Source of the DNA: Bacteroidales bacterium
GTDB lineage: Bacteria > Bacteroidota > Bacteroidia > Bacteroidales > Bacteroidaceae
Direction: 5' to 3'
NCBI GenBank assembly: GCA_029218405.1
Contig: JAQXRG010000103.1
Span: forward strand, 17,216 to 81,215
Length of the DNA: 64,000 nucleotides
Below are positions 44,809-54,035 of this stretch, piece after piece. Under the pieces are notes generated by a model. That model was not told the origin of the DNA. It searched no databases and was given only the letters and a program-made list of their open reading frames with translations. A program made the position numbers and the translations under genes. How positions within the stretch are numbered: the first letter of the stretch is position 1; every line of letters starts with the position of its first letter.

Positions 44809-46409
44809 TGATGAACGTACATTCCTTCAAAAAATGGAGCCTGTCAGTGGGACTGACGACACTGCTCCTCGGTGCCGCAGGATGCGCGCCGGCCACACAG
44901 CCGGACAAAGCACCTGCCGACGACCTGTATGCTACCCTCCCCTTTGAAATGGAGGCCGTGCAACGGCCTGTGTTCCCTGCGCTCACCCGTTCCATCGTGG
45001 AATACGGTGCCGTGGCCGATGGGACCACCCTCAATACGGAAGCCATCAACTGTGCCATCAGCGAAGTCTCCGCACAGGGCGGAGGCACGGTGGACATCCC
45101 CGCCGGTTTGTGGCTGACGGGACCCATTGTCCTGCAGGACAATGTGTGCCTGCACCTCGCGGCGAACGCGCTGGTGCTCTTCTCTGACGACCACAGCCTC
45201 TACCCCATCATCAACACCTCGTTCGAGGGACTGGAGACCCGCCGCTGCCAGTCGCCCATCTCCGCACTGGGGGCGCGGAACATCGCCATCACCGGACAAG
45301 GCGTGATGGACGGCAACGGCGACAGCTGGCGGCCGGTGAAGAAAAGCAAGCTCACGGACGCGCAGTGGAAGAAACTGATCGCACAAGGCGGCATCGTGGA
45401 GAAAGATGTATGGTATCCCAGCGAAGGCTCGTTCAAGGGATTCAGCGCCTGCAAGAACTTCAACGTGCCCGAAGGCATCACCACGCCGGAGGAATGGAAC
45501 AGCATCCGCGACTGGCTGCGCCCGGTGCTGCTCAGCTTCGTCGGCTGCAAGAAGGTGCTGCTCGAAGGAGTCACCTTCAAGAACTCGCCGAGCTGGTGCC
45601 TGCACCCGCTGTCGTGCGAGGACATCACCCTCGACCGCGTCACGGTGTCGAACCCGTGGTACTCGCAGAACGGCGACGCACTCGACTTAGAGTCGTGCAA
45701 CCGTGCCCTCATCCAGAACTGCAGCTTCGACGCGGGCGATGACGGCATCTGCATCAAGTCGGGCAAGGACGAGGACGGACGCCGCCGGGGCGAGCCCTGC
45801 CAGAACGTCATCATCCGCAACAATGTCGTCCTCCACGGCCACGGCGGATTCGTGGTAGGCAGCGAGATGTCGGGCGGCGTGAAGAACGTGTACGTGGACA
45901 ACTGCACCTTCCTCGGGACGGACGTAGGTCTGCGCTTCAAGAGTACCCGCGGACGGGGTGGCGTGGTGGAGAACATCCACATCAGCCGCATCAACATGAT
46001 TGACATTCCGAACGAGGCCCTTATCTTCAACCTGTTCTACGGCGGAAAGGGTCCCGGCGAGGAGGACAAGTCGAACATCCAGGTGACCGAGATTCCGGCA
46101 GTGACCGAGGAGACACCGGCCTTCCGCGACATCTTCATCAAGGACGTAACGGCCCGCAAGGTAGGGCGCGCCATCCTCTTCAACGGACTGCCGGAGATGC
46201 CCATCCGCAACGTGCACATGGAGAACCTGACCATCACGGGCGCCAAGGACGGGGTCATCCTGAACCGGACGGAAGGCGCGGTGCTGAAGAATGTCAAGGT
46301 GGAAACCCTGAAGGGAGGCGATAACCTCCGGATGCAGGAGGTCCGCAACGTGACCATCGGCGACAAGGTCTATGAACAAGTGGAACAATCCGTTTCTGTA
46401 GCATTCTGA
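44808..46409 (+). CDS. GH28 polygalacturonase-like lipoprotein
   Basis: The 533-residue protein has a lipoprotein signal (LLLGAAGC, cysteine 26) and the right-handed parallel beta-helix repeats of GH28. Catalytic aspartates are D290 in NGDALD and D311-D312 in DAGDDG. The expected histidine lies in GHGG and the RxK pair in LRFKST further on. GH28 enzymes hydrolyse polygalacturonan or rhamnogalacturonan side structures by inversion. It heads a three-gene plus-strand unit with a DUF4861-like gene and a GH43 gene, which together look like part of a pectin-degradation set. No SusCD pair is adjacent. Confidence 0.92.
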   Translation: MMNVHSFKKWSLSVGLTTLLLGAAGCAPATQPDKAPADDLYATLPFEMEAVQRPVFPALTRSIVEYGAVADGTTLNTEAINCAISEVSAQGGGTVDIPAGLWLTGPIVLQDNVCLHLAANALVLFSDDHSLYPIINTSFEGLETRRCQSPISALGARNIAITGQGVMDGNGDSWRPVKKSKLTDAQWKKLIAQGGIVEKDVWYPSEGSFKGFSACKNFNVPEGITTPEEWNSIRDWLRPVLLSFVGCKKVLLEGVTFKNSPSWCLHPLSCEDITLDRVTVSNPWYSQNGDALDLESCNRALIQNCSFDAGDDGICIKSGKDEDGRRRGEPCQNVIIRNNVVLHGHGGFVVGSEMSGGVKNVYVDNCTFLGTDVGLRFKSTRGRGGVVENIHISRINMIDIPNEALIFNLFYGGKGPGEEDKSNIQVTEIPAVTEETPAFRDIFIKDVTARKVGRAILFNGLPEMPIRNVHMENLTITGAKDGVILNRTEGAVLKNVKVETLKGGDNLRMQEVRNVTIGDKVYEQVEQSVSVAF

Positions 46410-46455
46410 GGATACGGGCCCGTGCGGGAGCTTCTCCTCCCGTACGGACGTATCC
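46410..46455 (+). other. Large hairpin directly after the GH28 stop
   Basis: GGATACG (46410-46416) pairs with CGTATCC (46449-46455), and an inner 11-bp stem (46420-46430 with 46437-46447) has one G-U pair. No T-run follows, so it may reduce read-through or protect the GH28 message end rather than terminate fully. Confidence 0.6.
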
Positions 46456-46465
46456 GGTTCCAGCC

Positions 46466-46506
46466 GTTCAAACACTGCTCAAACGGTGTTTGAACGGCGT
46501 TTTATC
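46466..46506. repeat. Array of four 8-bp palindrome-like units spaced 11 bp
   Basis: Units begin at 46466 (GTTCAAAC), 46477 (GCTCAAAC), 46488 (GTTTGAAC) and 46499 (GTTTTATC). Spacing and unit type are the same as in the array at 20311-20373, including a degenerate AT-rich last unit. It sits in the 118-base gap between the GH28 and DUF4861-like genes. Confidence 0.8.
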
Positions 46507-46527
46507 CTTTTCAAATCCCTTTTATCC

Positions 46528-47754
46528 ATGAAAACAATCTCCCTCATTGCCCTGGCCGCGCTCCTTTTCGCCGGAACGGCGGCCGCCCAGCCCTCCACGA
46601 AAACCCTCCAGCTGGAAGTGGCCAATCCCTGGCCCGAAGCGAAAACCGACGAGCCGGTCGTGCTGCGCCTGGCCGACGTGCGTCCCGGCTTCACCGTCCG
46701 CTCGGCGGTCGTCCGGACAGCGACGGAGGAAATCCCCTCGCAGCTCGATGATTTCGACGAGGACCTGCGGGCCGACGAGCTGGCCTTTGTCCTCCACCTG
46801 CCCGCCCGGAGCGTCACACGCCTCCAGATTACCCTTTCCTCCGAGAAGACCACCCGCACCTACCCGCCCCGTGTCTATGCCCAGCTATTGTTGCGCACCT
46901 CCAAGAAGGGGCGGTACGCCAAGGGGGTGTCCGTGGCCGCCAAAGGGTCGGCCGACACCTACTCGGTGCTCCACCACCACGGGGTCGCATTCGAAAGCGA
47001 ACTGAATGCCTGGCGCATCTATTTCAACGAGAAACAGACCACCGACCTCTACGGCAAGTTCCGCAAGGGACTGGAACTGGAGGAAAGTCTGTTCTACCCC
47101 ACCGATGAACAGCTGCAGCGTGGGTTTGGCGATGATGTCATCCGCGTGGGCAACAGCTGTGGGGCCGGCACGCTGAAGGGCTGGAACGGTACAAAGGCCA
47201 CCCACGTGTCGCCCGTAGCTATTCGGGGACAACGTGTCATCGCCTCCGGTCCGGTGCGGGCCATCGTGGAAGCATCGGTCAAAGGCTGGCAGTACCAGGG
47301 CAGCGAGCTGAACATGGTGAACCGCTACACCCTCTACGCCGGCCACCGCGACGCGCAGGTGGACGTCTGGTTCGACCGTCCTTTGGGAAAGGAAGTGTTC
47401 GCCACCGGCGTACAGCGCATCGCCGGACCGGATGCCGACGTGTATTCCGACCACGAGGGACTGGTGGCCAGCTGGGGCACTGACTGGCCCGTGAACGACA
47501 CCGTGAAGTACGCCAAGGAGACCGTGGGGCTGGGCACCTTCCTCCCGCGCCGCCAGGTCGTGCAGGAGACTGCCGACCCCGACAACTATCTCTACCTGCT
47601 GCAGGCGCCGGGTGAAAGCGGCTTCCGCTACTGGACCACCTTCACCTCGCGCAAGGAGACGTTCGGCTTCCCCGACGCGGCCTCCTGGTTCGCCTACCTG
47701 CGCGACTGGCGGAAACAGCTGGAACAGCCCATCGAAGTCCGGGTGATTGAGTAA
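46528..47754 (+). CDS. DUF4861-like secreted protein of a pectin cluster
   Basis: The 408-residue protein has a signal peptide (SLIALAALLFAGTAAAQ) and beta-rich sequence with the family-like segments SKKGRYAKGVSVAAKGSADT, HHHGVAFESELNAWRIYFNE and VRVGNSCGAGTLKGWNG-like (here IRVGNSCGAGTLKGW). Such DUF4861 proteins recur in rhamnogalacturonan and pectin loci, but I know of no settled activity. Histidines around HHHGVAF and conserved aromatic residues could form a carbohydrate site. The start at 46528 gives the signal peptide. It is separated from GH28 by the hairpin and the 11-bp array, and from GH43 by 56 bases. Confidence 0.75.
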   Translation: MKTISLIALAALLFAGTAAAQPSTKTLQLEVANPWPEAKTDEPVVLRLADVRPGFTVRSAVVRTATEEIPSQLDDFDEDLRADELAFVLHLPARSVTRLQITLSSEKTTRTYPPRVYAQLLLRTSKKGRYAKGVSVAAKGSADTYSVLHHHGVAFESELNAWRIYFNEKQTTDLYGKFRKGLELEESLFYPTDEQLQRGFGDDVIRVGNSCGAGTLKGWNGTKATHVSPVAIRGQRVIASGPVRAIVEASVKGWQYQGSELNMVNRYTLYAGHRDAQVDVWFDRPLGKEVFATGVQRIAGPDADVYSDHEGLVASWGTDWPVNDTVKYAKETVGLGTFLPRRQVVQETADPDNYLYLLQAPGESGFRYWTTFTSRKETFGFPDAASWFAYLRDWRKQLEQPIEVRVIE

Positions 47755-47810
47755 TCCGCGCGCTTCCTACGTAGTAAAACGACAAATCATCTCAAACAAA
47801 CCGATAACGT

Positions 47811-49481
47811 ATGAAAACATTCGTCATGACCCTGCTGGCAGGCTGCGCCCTGACCGCGCACCTGCCGGCACAAGACCACCCGGTATCGAAGGTCTGGGTG
47901 GCCGACCAAGGCAACGGGACCTACAAGAACCCGGTCCTCTACGCCGACTACTCCGACCCCGACGTGTGCCGTGTGGGCGACGACTTCTACCTCACCTCCT
48001 CCAGCTTCGGCAACCTGCCGGGGCTGCAGCTGCTGCACTCCAAGGACCTGGTCAACTGGCGCATCGTGAGTGCCGCCATCCCCTGGTCGCTGGCGCCGCA
48101 TACCGATACCCGTCCCCAGCACGGCAACCGGGTGTGGGCTCCCTGCATCCGTCACCACGACGGACAGTTCTACATCTTCTGGGGCGACCCCGACCAGGGT
48201 GTGTTCATGACCCGGGCGGCCGACGTGAAAGGTCCCTGGAGCGAGCCGAAGCTGCTGCTGGCCACCAAGGGAGTCATCGACACCACCCCGCTGTGGGACG
48301 AGGACGGACGGGTCTATCTGGCCCACGCCTTTGCGGGCAGCCGCGCCGGACTGAAGAGCGTCATCGCCGTCTGCGAGCTGAACGCCACCGCCGATGAGGT
48401 CATCACCCAGTCGCGCATCGTCTTCGACGGACACGAGGCCCACGAGACCTGCGAAGGGCCGAAGTTCTACAAGCGCAACGGCTATTACTACATCTTCCAT
48501 CCCGCCGGCGGGGTGCCCACCGGCTGGCAGGTAGTGCTCCGATCGAAAAACGTGTACGGACCCTACGAATGGCGCACGGTGATGGCACAGGGCAACAGCC
48601 CCGTGAACGGCCCTCACCAAGGCGGATGGGTAGATACGCCTACCGGCGAAGACTGGTTCCTGCACTTCCAGGACGTGGGAGCGGCGGGTCGTCTGGTGCA
48701 CCTGCAGCCGATGCGGTGGGTGGACGACTGGCCGGTCATCGGCGTGGACAAGGACGGCGATGGCTGCGGCGAACCCGTACTGACCTACCGCAAGCCCAAC
48801 GTGGGCAAGACCTGGCCCGTCTGCACGCCCCAGGAGAGCGACGAGTTCGACAGCAACCAGCTGGGCCTGCAGTGGCAATGGAACGCCAACAGCAACCCCA
48901 AATGGTATTTCTGCGACGCGGAACGCGGCGTGCTCCGGCTCTACTCCTACCCCGTCAGCGAGGACTGCAAGAGCCTGTGGGACGTGCCCAACCTCCTGCT
49001 GCAGAAGTTCCCCGCCCCCAGCTTCAGCGCGACCCTGAAGCTGAAGTTCGCCCCCATCGCCAAGTACAAGGGCGAGCGGACCGGATTGGTGGTGTTCGGA
49101 CTCGACTATGCCGCCTTGGTACTGGAGAACACCGCCGATGGCCTCGTGCTCTCGCAGGTGGAATGCCGCAAGGCAGACAAGGGCAATCCGGAGACCGTCC
49201 ATGCCACCCTGCCGATAGCGGGCGGTGACATCTACCTCCGTGCCCGCATCACCGACACGAGCCAGCGGCTGAAAGCCAGCGAAGGCGGCCACGACCACTT
49301 GGTGAAATGCCGGCTCAGCTACAGCCTCGACGGCAAGAAGTTCGTACCCTTCGGCCAGGAGTTCCAGGTGAAGGAAGGAAAATGGATCGGTGCCAAGGTA
49401 GGTACCTTCTGCACCCGTCCCGCATTAGTCAGCAACGACGGCGGCTGGGCGGACATCGACTGGTTCCGCATTGAGCCGTGA
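47811..49481 (+). CDS. GH43 family glycoside hydrolase with C-terminal beta-sandwich
   Basis: The 556-residue secreted enzyme has a signal peptide. Its five-bladed propeller has catalytic residues visible as D49 in YSDPDVC (base), the aspartate of IDTTPLWDEDG (pKa modulator) and the glutamate of TCEGPKFYK (acid). A C-terminal concanavalin-like domain (about 350-556, ending DIDWFRIEP) is typical of beta-xylosidase/arabinofuranosidase subfamilies such as GH43_12. It would remove arabinose or xylose side chains, fitting the pectin context. It ends before a strong bidirectional terminator. Confidence 0.92.
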   Translation: MKTFVMTLLAGCALTAHLPAQDHPVSKVWVADQGNGTYKNPVLYADYSDPDVCRVGDDFYLTSSSFGNLPGLQLLHSKDLVNWRIVSAAIPWSLAPHTDTRPQHGNRVWAPCIRHHDGQFYIFWGDPDQGVFMTRAADVKGPWSEPKLLLATKGVIDTTPLWDEDGRVYLAHAFAGSRAGLKSVIAVCELNATADEVITQSRIVFDGHEAHETCEGPKFYKRNGYYYIFHPAGGVPTGWQVVLRSKNVYGPYEWRTVMAQGNSPVNGPHQGGWVDTPTGEDWFLHFQDVGAAGRLVHLQPMRWVDDWPVIGVDKDGDGCGEPVLTYRKPNVGKTWPVCTPQESDEFDSNQLGLQWQWNANSNPKWYFCDAERGVLRLYSYPVSEDCKSLWDVPNLLLQKFPAPSFSATLKLKFAPIAKYKGERTGLVVFGLDYAALVLENTADGLVLSQVECRKADKGNPETVHATLPIAGGDIYLRARITDTSQRLKASEGGHDHLVKCRLSYSLDGKKFVPFGQEFQVKEGKWIGAKVGTFCTRPALVSNDGGWADIDWFRIEP

Positions 49482-49515
49482 CAAGTACCGGGGGTACTTG
49501 GCAGCCCCCCAAGAG

Positions 49516-49561
49516 AAAAGGCACAAAGGGCGAGGAATCACCTCCTCCCTTTGTGCCTTTG
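49516..49561. terminator. Bidirectional terminator
   Basis: AAAGGCACAAAGGG (49517-49530) pairs with CCCTTTGTGCCTTT (49547-49560), with an inner GAGG/CCTC stem. It separates the convergent GH43 and ROK genes. Confidence 0.9.
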
Positions 49562-49584
49562 TCTTATCGACGGGCTCTCCCGTA

Positions 49585-50565
49585 TCAGATAGTCACCTCA
49601 CGTACTTCCCAACCCAATGCGCTGGCGCCAAGAACGGCAGCATCCGCATCCTTCAGCTGAGAGAGCAACAATTTGGTCTTTCCGGCGTAGATCTTCAGGA
49701 TGTTCTCGTCCAAGGCCTTCTGGATGGGCTTCATGATGTAGTCGCCCGACTTGGCCAGACCACCGAACAGCACGATAGCTTCGGGGCTCGAGAACGCGAT
49801 GAAGTTGGCCAACGCCTTGCCCAACACTTCACCCGTGAACGCGAAGATGTCCAATGCCAACTGGTCGCCCTTCACGGCAGCGTCGTACACATCCTTCGAC
49901 TGGATTTCCTCAGCCGGAATGTCGCGCAGCAAGCTCGGTTCAGAACGCTTTACGAGGAACTCACGAGCCGTGCGGGCCACACCGGTAGCCGAGCAGTACG
50001 TCTCCAGACAGCCCTTGCGGCCGCAGCCGCACTGACGGCCTTCGGGATCTACGACAACGTGGCCCAACTCGCCGGCGAAACCATCGTGACCATACACCAA
50101 CTGGCCGTTGATGACGATACCACTGCCCACACCGGTACCCAACGTAATCATGATGAAATCCTTCAGACCACGGGCAGCACCATAGGTCATCTCACCGATA
50201 GCGGCGGCGTTGGCGTCGTTGGTGAGCGCTGTGGGAATGCCCAGCTTCTCCTCGAACAGGGCGGCCAAGGGAATGACACCCTTCCACGGCAAGTTGGGAG
50301 CAAACTCAATGGTACCGTTGTAATAGTTGCCATTGGGAGCACCCACACCCATACCTTTAATCTTGTCGGCACCGCCAACCTGCTGTACCAAGGGGAGGAG
50401 CTTCTTGCACACGGCATCCACATAATCCTCAATCTTGTCGTATTGCTGGGTCTTCACTGAGTCGGTTGCCAACACGTTACCTCTTGAATCTACTACACCG
50501 AACACGGTATTTGTACCGCCGATGTCCATGCCCACTACATAGGGCTTTTCCATGTTTATAGTCAT
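49585..50565 (-). CDS. ROK-family sugar kinase (glucokinase-like)
   Basis: The 326-residue cytoplasmic kinase has the ATP loop GMDIGGTNTVFGVVD, the catalytic aspartate in TNDANAAAIGE, the metal-binding histidine segment GELGHVVVDPEG and the ROK zinc motif CGCGRKGCLETYCSATG. ROK kinases of this branch phosphorylate glucose or related hexoses; mannose or N-acetyl sugars remain possible. No helix-turn-helix is present, so it is an enzyme rather than a repressor. The start is 50565 or the internal ATG 50553. It has its own -7 element. Confidence 0.92.
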   Translation of the reverse strand: MTINMEKPYVVGMDIGGTNTVFGVVDSRGNVLATDSVKTQQYDKIEDYVDAVCKKLLPLVQQVGGADKIKGMGVGAPNGNYYNGTIEFAPNLPWKGVIPLAALFEEKLGIPTALTNDANAAAIGEMTYGAARGLKDFIMITLGTGVGSGIVINGQLVYGHDGFAGELGHVVVDPEGRQCGCGRKGCLETYCSATGVARTAREFLVKRSEPSLLRDIPAEEIQSKDVYDAAVKGDQLALDIFAFTGEVLGKALANFIAFSSPEAIVLFGGLAKSGDYIMKPIQKALDENILKIYAGKTKLLLSQLKDADAAVLGASALGWEVREVTI

Positions 50566-50596
50566 GATATTACACTTATAGGGTTAATTGTAGCAA

Positions 50597-50604
50597 CAAA
50601 AGTA
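50597..50604 (-). promoter_or_regulatory. -7 element for the ROK kinase gene
   Basis: CAAAAGTA reads TACTTTTG on the minus strand, 31 bases before the start. Confidence 0.55.
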
Positions 50605-50642
50605 AGCAATACGGAAATAACAGACAAATTTTTTCGGCATTA

Positions 50643-50675
50643 TTTCACGTCCGATTGTAACTTTTCTTACCTTCG
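50643..50675 (+). promoter_or_regulatory. Probable promoter of the efflux operon
   Basis: TTTC (50643-50646), a 21-base spacer, then TACCTTCG (50668-50675), one base off the -7 consensus. Confidence 0.45.
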
Positions 50676-50743
50676 CACCATCTAACCAAGCAAAGAGAAC
50701 AATAATCGGGGCAGCGGAAGGGCTGTCCGCAATAGAAACGAAT

Positions 50744-51463
50744 ATGATAGAACTGAAGAACATCCACAAAACCTACCACAACGGGGCACCGCTGCACGTG
50801 CTGAAAGGCATCGACCTGCACATCGCGAAGGGCGAGTTCGTCTCCATCATGGGAGCGTCGGGGTCGGGAAAGTCCACCTTATTAAATATATTGGGCATCC
50901 TCGACAACTACGACGAGGGAGACTACCACTTGAACGGGGTGCTCATCAAAGACCTCAGCGAAACCAAGGGGGCGGAGCTGCGCAACCGCATGATCGGGTT
51001 CATCTTCCAGTCGTTCAACCTCATCTCCTTCAAGAACGCCATGGAGAACGTGGCGCTCCCCCTCTTCTACCAGGGAGTGGGACGGAAGAAGCGCAACGAG
51101 CTGGCCTTGGAGTACCTCGACAAGCTGGGACTGAAGGAATGGGCGCACCACATGCCCAACGAGCTGTCCGGCGGACAGAAGCAACGAGTGGCCATCGCCC
51201 GCGCGCTCATCTCGAAGCCGCAGATTATCCTGGCCGATGAGCCCACCGGCGCACTGGACAGCAAGACCTCGGTGGAGGTGATGAACATCCTCAAAGAACT
51301 GCACGACAAGGAGGGACTGACCATCGTGGTGGTGACCCACGAAAGCGGGGTGGCCAACCAGACCAACAAAATCATCCACATCAAGGACGGAATCATCGAG
51401 CGCATCGAGGACAACATCGACCACAATGCCTCGCCCTTCGGCAAGAACGGATACATGAAATAA
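50744..51463 (+). CDS. MacB/LolD-like ABC transporter ATP-binding protein
   Basis: The 239-residue ATPase has Walker A GASGSGKSTLLN, signature LSGGQKQRVAIARALI, Walker B IILADEPTGALDS and the switch H in VTHESG, in the form typical of MacB-type mechanotransmission exporters. It is the first gene of a five-gene operon with two permeases, a periplasmic adaptor and a TolC-like channel. Together they would form a tripartite efflux or export machine from the periplasm to the exterior. The substrate is unknown. Confidence 0.93.
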   Translation: MIELKNIHKTYHNGAPLHVLKGIDLHIAKGEFVSIMGASGSGKSTLLNILGILDNYDEGDYHLNGVLIKDLSETKGAELRNRMIGFIFQSFNLISFKNAMENVALPLFYQGVGRKKRNELALEYLDKLGLKEWAHHMPNELSGGQKQRVAIARALISKPQIILADEPTGALDSKTSVEVMNILKELHDKEGLTIVVVTHESGVANQTNKIIHIKDGIIERIEDNIDHNASPFGKNGYMK

Positions 51464-51486
51464 AACCACCCAAAAACCACCACCGT

Positions 51487-52737
51487 ATGATTGACTTATT
51501 CCAAGAACTTTACGGCACCATCCTGCGCAACAAACTGCGCACCGCCCTGACGGGCTTCGCCGTGGCGTGGGGCATCTTCATGCTCATCGTGCTGCTGGGA
51601 GCGGGCAACGGACTCATCCACGCCTTCGAACAACGGTCGAGCGCCATGGTGATGAACTCCATGAAAATCTTCCCGGGGTGGACCAGCAAGGCGTACAACG
51701 GGCTGCGGGAGGGACGCTACATCGCCCTCAACGATGCCGACCGCCGCGCCACCGCTACGGCCTTCCCCGAGCACGTGCTCACCACTGGCGCCACCGTGAG
51801 CCAGAGCGGGGTCTCCCTCGCCAACGGCAAGGAACGGGTGAGCATCAGCATCAACGGCGTGTTCCCCAACTATCCGGAGCTGGACGCAGTGAAGCTGAAG
51901 CGCGGCCGCTTCATCAACGACCGTGACCTGCGGGAGCGGCGGAAAGTCCTCGTGCTCCACGAGAAGACCGCCGACATCCTCTTCCCGAACACCGACCCCA
52001 TCGGCAAGCACGTGCGGACAGCGAACGTGTCCTACCTCGTGGTGGGCATCTACTCCGACCAGAACAGCTTCCAGCCGTCGGCGCTCGCCCCCTTCTCCAC
52101 CATCCAGCTGGTCTATCACAAGGGAGACAGCATCGAGAACTTCATCTTCACCACCGCCGGACTGACCGACGAGGTGTCCAACGCCCGCTTCGAGCAGGAC
52201 CTGCGCCGCCTGATGGGCAGCCGCAAGCAGTTCGACGCCACCGACAGCAACGCCATCTGGATATGGAACCGCTTCACGCAGTACCTACAGCAGCTCACCG
52301 CCAACCGCATCCTGCACATCGCCATCTGGGTCATCGGTATCTTCACCCTGCTCAGCGGCATCGTGGGCGTGAGCAACATCATGCTCATCACCGTGCGCGA
52401 GCGCACCCACGAGTTCGGCATCCGCAAGGCCCTCGGTGCCAAGCCGGCCTCCATCCTGCGGCTCATCGTGGCCGAGAGCGTGGCCATCACCACCTTCTTC
52501 GGCTATGTGGGCATGGTGGCGGGCATCGCCGTCACCGAGTACATGAACCAGGTGGCGGGCGAGAAGGTGGTGGACTCCGGCATGTTCCAGATGACCGTCT
52601 TCGAGAATCCCACCGTGGACCTCTCCGTCGCCATACAGGCCACCGTTACCCTGATTATCGCCGGCACGCTGGCAGGCTTGTTCCCTGCCCTCAAGGCCGT
52701 GCGCATCCGACCCATTGAAGCACTTAGAGCAGACTGA
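51487..52737 (+). CDS. MacB-type ABC transporter permease (first)
   Basis: The 416-residue protein has the four-helix MacB topology: helix 1 near residues 20-42 (AVAWGIFMLIVLLGAGNGLI), a large periplasmic domain to about 265, then three helices ending in the FtsX-like segment (IAGTLAGLFPALKAVRIRPI). The cytoplasmic coupling motif REREHEFGIRKALGAKP-like (here RERTHEFGIRKALGAKP) is present. Being separate from the ATPase, it is the split form of MacB. It is followed after 5 bases by a second permease, implying a heterodimer. Confidence 0.92.
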   Translation: MIDLFQELYGTILRNKLRTALTGFAVAWGIFMLIVLLGAGNGLIHAFEQRSSAMVMNSMKIFPGWTSKAYNGLREGRYIALNDADRRATATAFPEHVLTTGATVSQSGVSLANGKERVSISINGVFPNYPELDAVKLKRGRFINDRDLRERRKVLVLHEKTADILFPNTDPIGKHVRTANVSYLVVGIYSDQNSFQPSALAPFSTIQLVYHKGDSIENFIFTTAGLTDEVSNARFEQDLRRLMGSRKQFDATDSNAIWIWNRFTQYLQQLTANRILHIAIWVIGIFTLLSGIVGVSNIMLITVRERTHEFGIRKALGAKPASILRLIVAESVAITTFFGYVGMVAGIAVTEYMNQVAGEKVVDSGMFQMTVFENPTVDLSVAIQATVTLIIAGTLAGLFPALKAVRIRPIEALRAD

Positions 52738-52742
52738 CCATT

Positions 52743-53975
52743 ATGAAATACTTCGACATCGACACTTGGGAAGAGATTCTCGTCACCATTACCCGCAACC
52801 GCACCCGGAGCCTGCTGACGGCCTTCGGCGTGTTCTGGGGCATCTTCATGCTCATCGCCCTCATGGGAGGCGCGCAGGGCGTACAGGACCTCATGTCCGC
52901 CAACTTCAAAGGTTTCGCCAGCAACTCGGGCTTCCTCGGCGCCGAAAACACCAGCAAGCCCTACAAGGGATTCCAGCAGGGACGCTCCTGGGACCTGGAG
53001 AACGCCGACGTGGACCGCATCCGCAAGGCCGTGCCCGGCGTGGACATCGTCACCCCCACCCTGGCCCACTGGGGCGTCAGCGCGGTCTTCGAGGAGAACA
53101 GCATCAGCGGCACCCTGAAGGGACTGTATCCCGAATACGTGGGGATAGAGGAGCCGAAGCTGAGCTACGGCCGCTTCATCAACAACATCGACGTGCGCGA
53201 CCGCCGCAAGGTGTGCGTCATCGGCAAGCAAATCTACGAGTCGCTCTTCCCCGAGGGGGGCAACCCCTGCGGAAAGTCCATCAAGGTGGACGGCATCTAC
53301 TACCAGGTCATCGGCGTGAACGTGGGCACCGCCAACATCTCCATCAACGGCAACGCCGAGACCTCGGTCACCATCCCCTTCTCCACCCTGCAGTACAGCT
53401 ACAACTTCGGCAAGACGGTGCAGCTCATCTGCTACACCGCCCGTCCGGGATACAGCATCAGCTCGTTGGAGAAGGACATCGCGCGCACCGTGAAGGAGGC
53501 GCACCTCATCCATCCCGACGACAAGCAGGCACTGATACAGCTGAACGCCGAAGCGATGTTCAACCTGATGGACGACCTCTTCTCGGGCATCCGCACGCTG
53601 GGCTGGTTGGTCGGACTGGGCACGCTGCTCGCCGGCGCCATCGGGGTGAGCAACATCATGATGGTGACCGTCCGTGAGCGGACCACCGAAATCGGCATCC
53701 GCCGCGCCATCGGGGCGAAGCCGAAGGACATCCTCGGACAAATCCTCTCGGAGAGCATGGTGCTCACCATCCTCGCCGGACTGGGCGGCATCAGCTTCGG
53801 CGTGTTCCTGCTCAACATCGTGGAGCAGACGGTGGACGACGCGCAGTTCCAGATCAGCTTCTGGAACGCCATCGGCGCCTGTGTCATCCTCACCCTGCTG
53901 GGACTGCTCGCCGGACTGGCCCCTGCCTTCCGCGCCATGGCCATCAAACCCATCGACGCCATGCGCGACGAATGA
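52743..53975 (+). CDS. MacB-type ABC transporter permease (second)
   Basis: The 410-residue protein mirrors the first permease: helix 1 with VFWGIFMLIALMGGAQGV, a periplasmic domain, RERTTEIGIRRAIGAKPKDI as coupling helix, and a C-terminal FtsX segment (LAGLAPAFRAMAIKPIDAM). It is clearly related to its neighbour but well diverged, so the pair probably arose by an old duplication and works as a heterodimer. Its periplasmic domain likely contacts the adaptor encoded 60 bases downstream. Confidence 0.92.
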   Translation: MKYFDIDTWEEILVTITRNRTRSLLTAFGVFWGIFMLIALMGGAQGVQDLMSANFKGFASNSGFLGAENTSKPYKGFQQGRSWDLENADVDRIRKAVPGVDIVTPTLAHWGVSAVFEENSISGTLKGLYPEYVGIEEPKLSYGRFINNIDVRDRRKVCVIGKQIYESLFPEGGNPCGKSIKVDGIYYQVIGVNVGTANISINGNAETSVTIPFSTLQYSYNFGKTVQLICYTARPGYSISSLEKDIARTVKEAHLIHPDDKQALIQLNAEAMFNLMDDLFSGIRTLGWLVGLGTLLAGAIGVSNIMMVTVRERTTEIGIRRAIGAKPKDILGQILSESMVLTILAGLGGISFGVFLLNIVEQTVDDAQFQISFWNAIGACVILTLLGLLAGLAPAFRAMAIKPIDAMRDE

Positions 53976-54035
53976 CGGGCCGGCCTTCTGATACATACCT
54001 ATAACAACAAGAAAAAACAGCAATACATACCTGAT

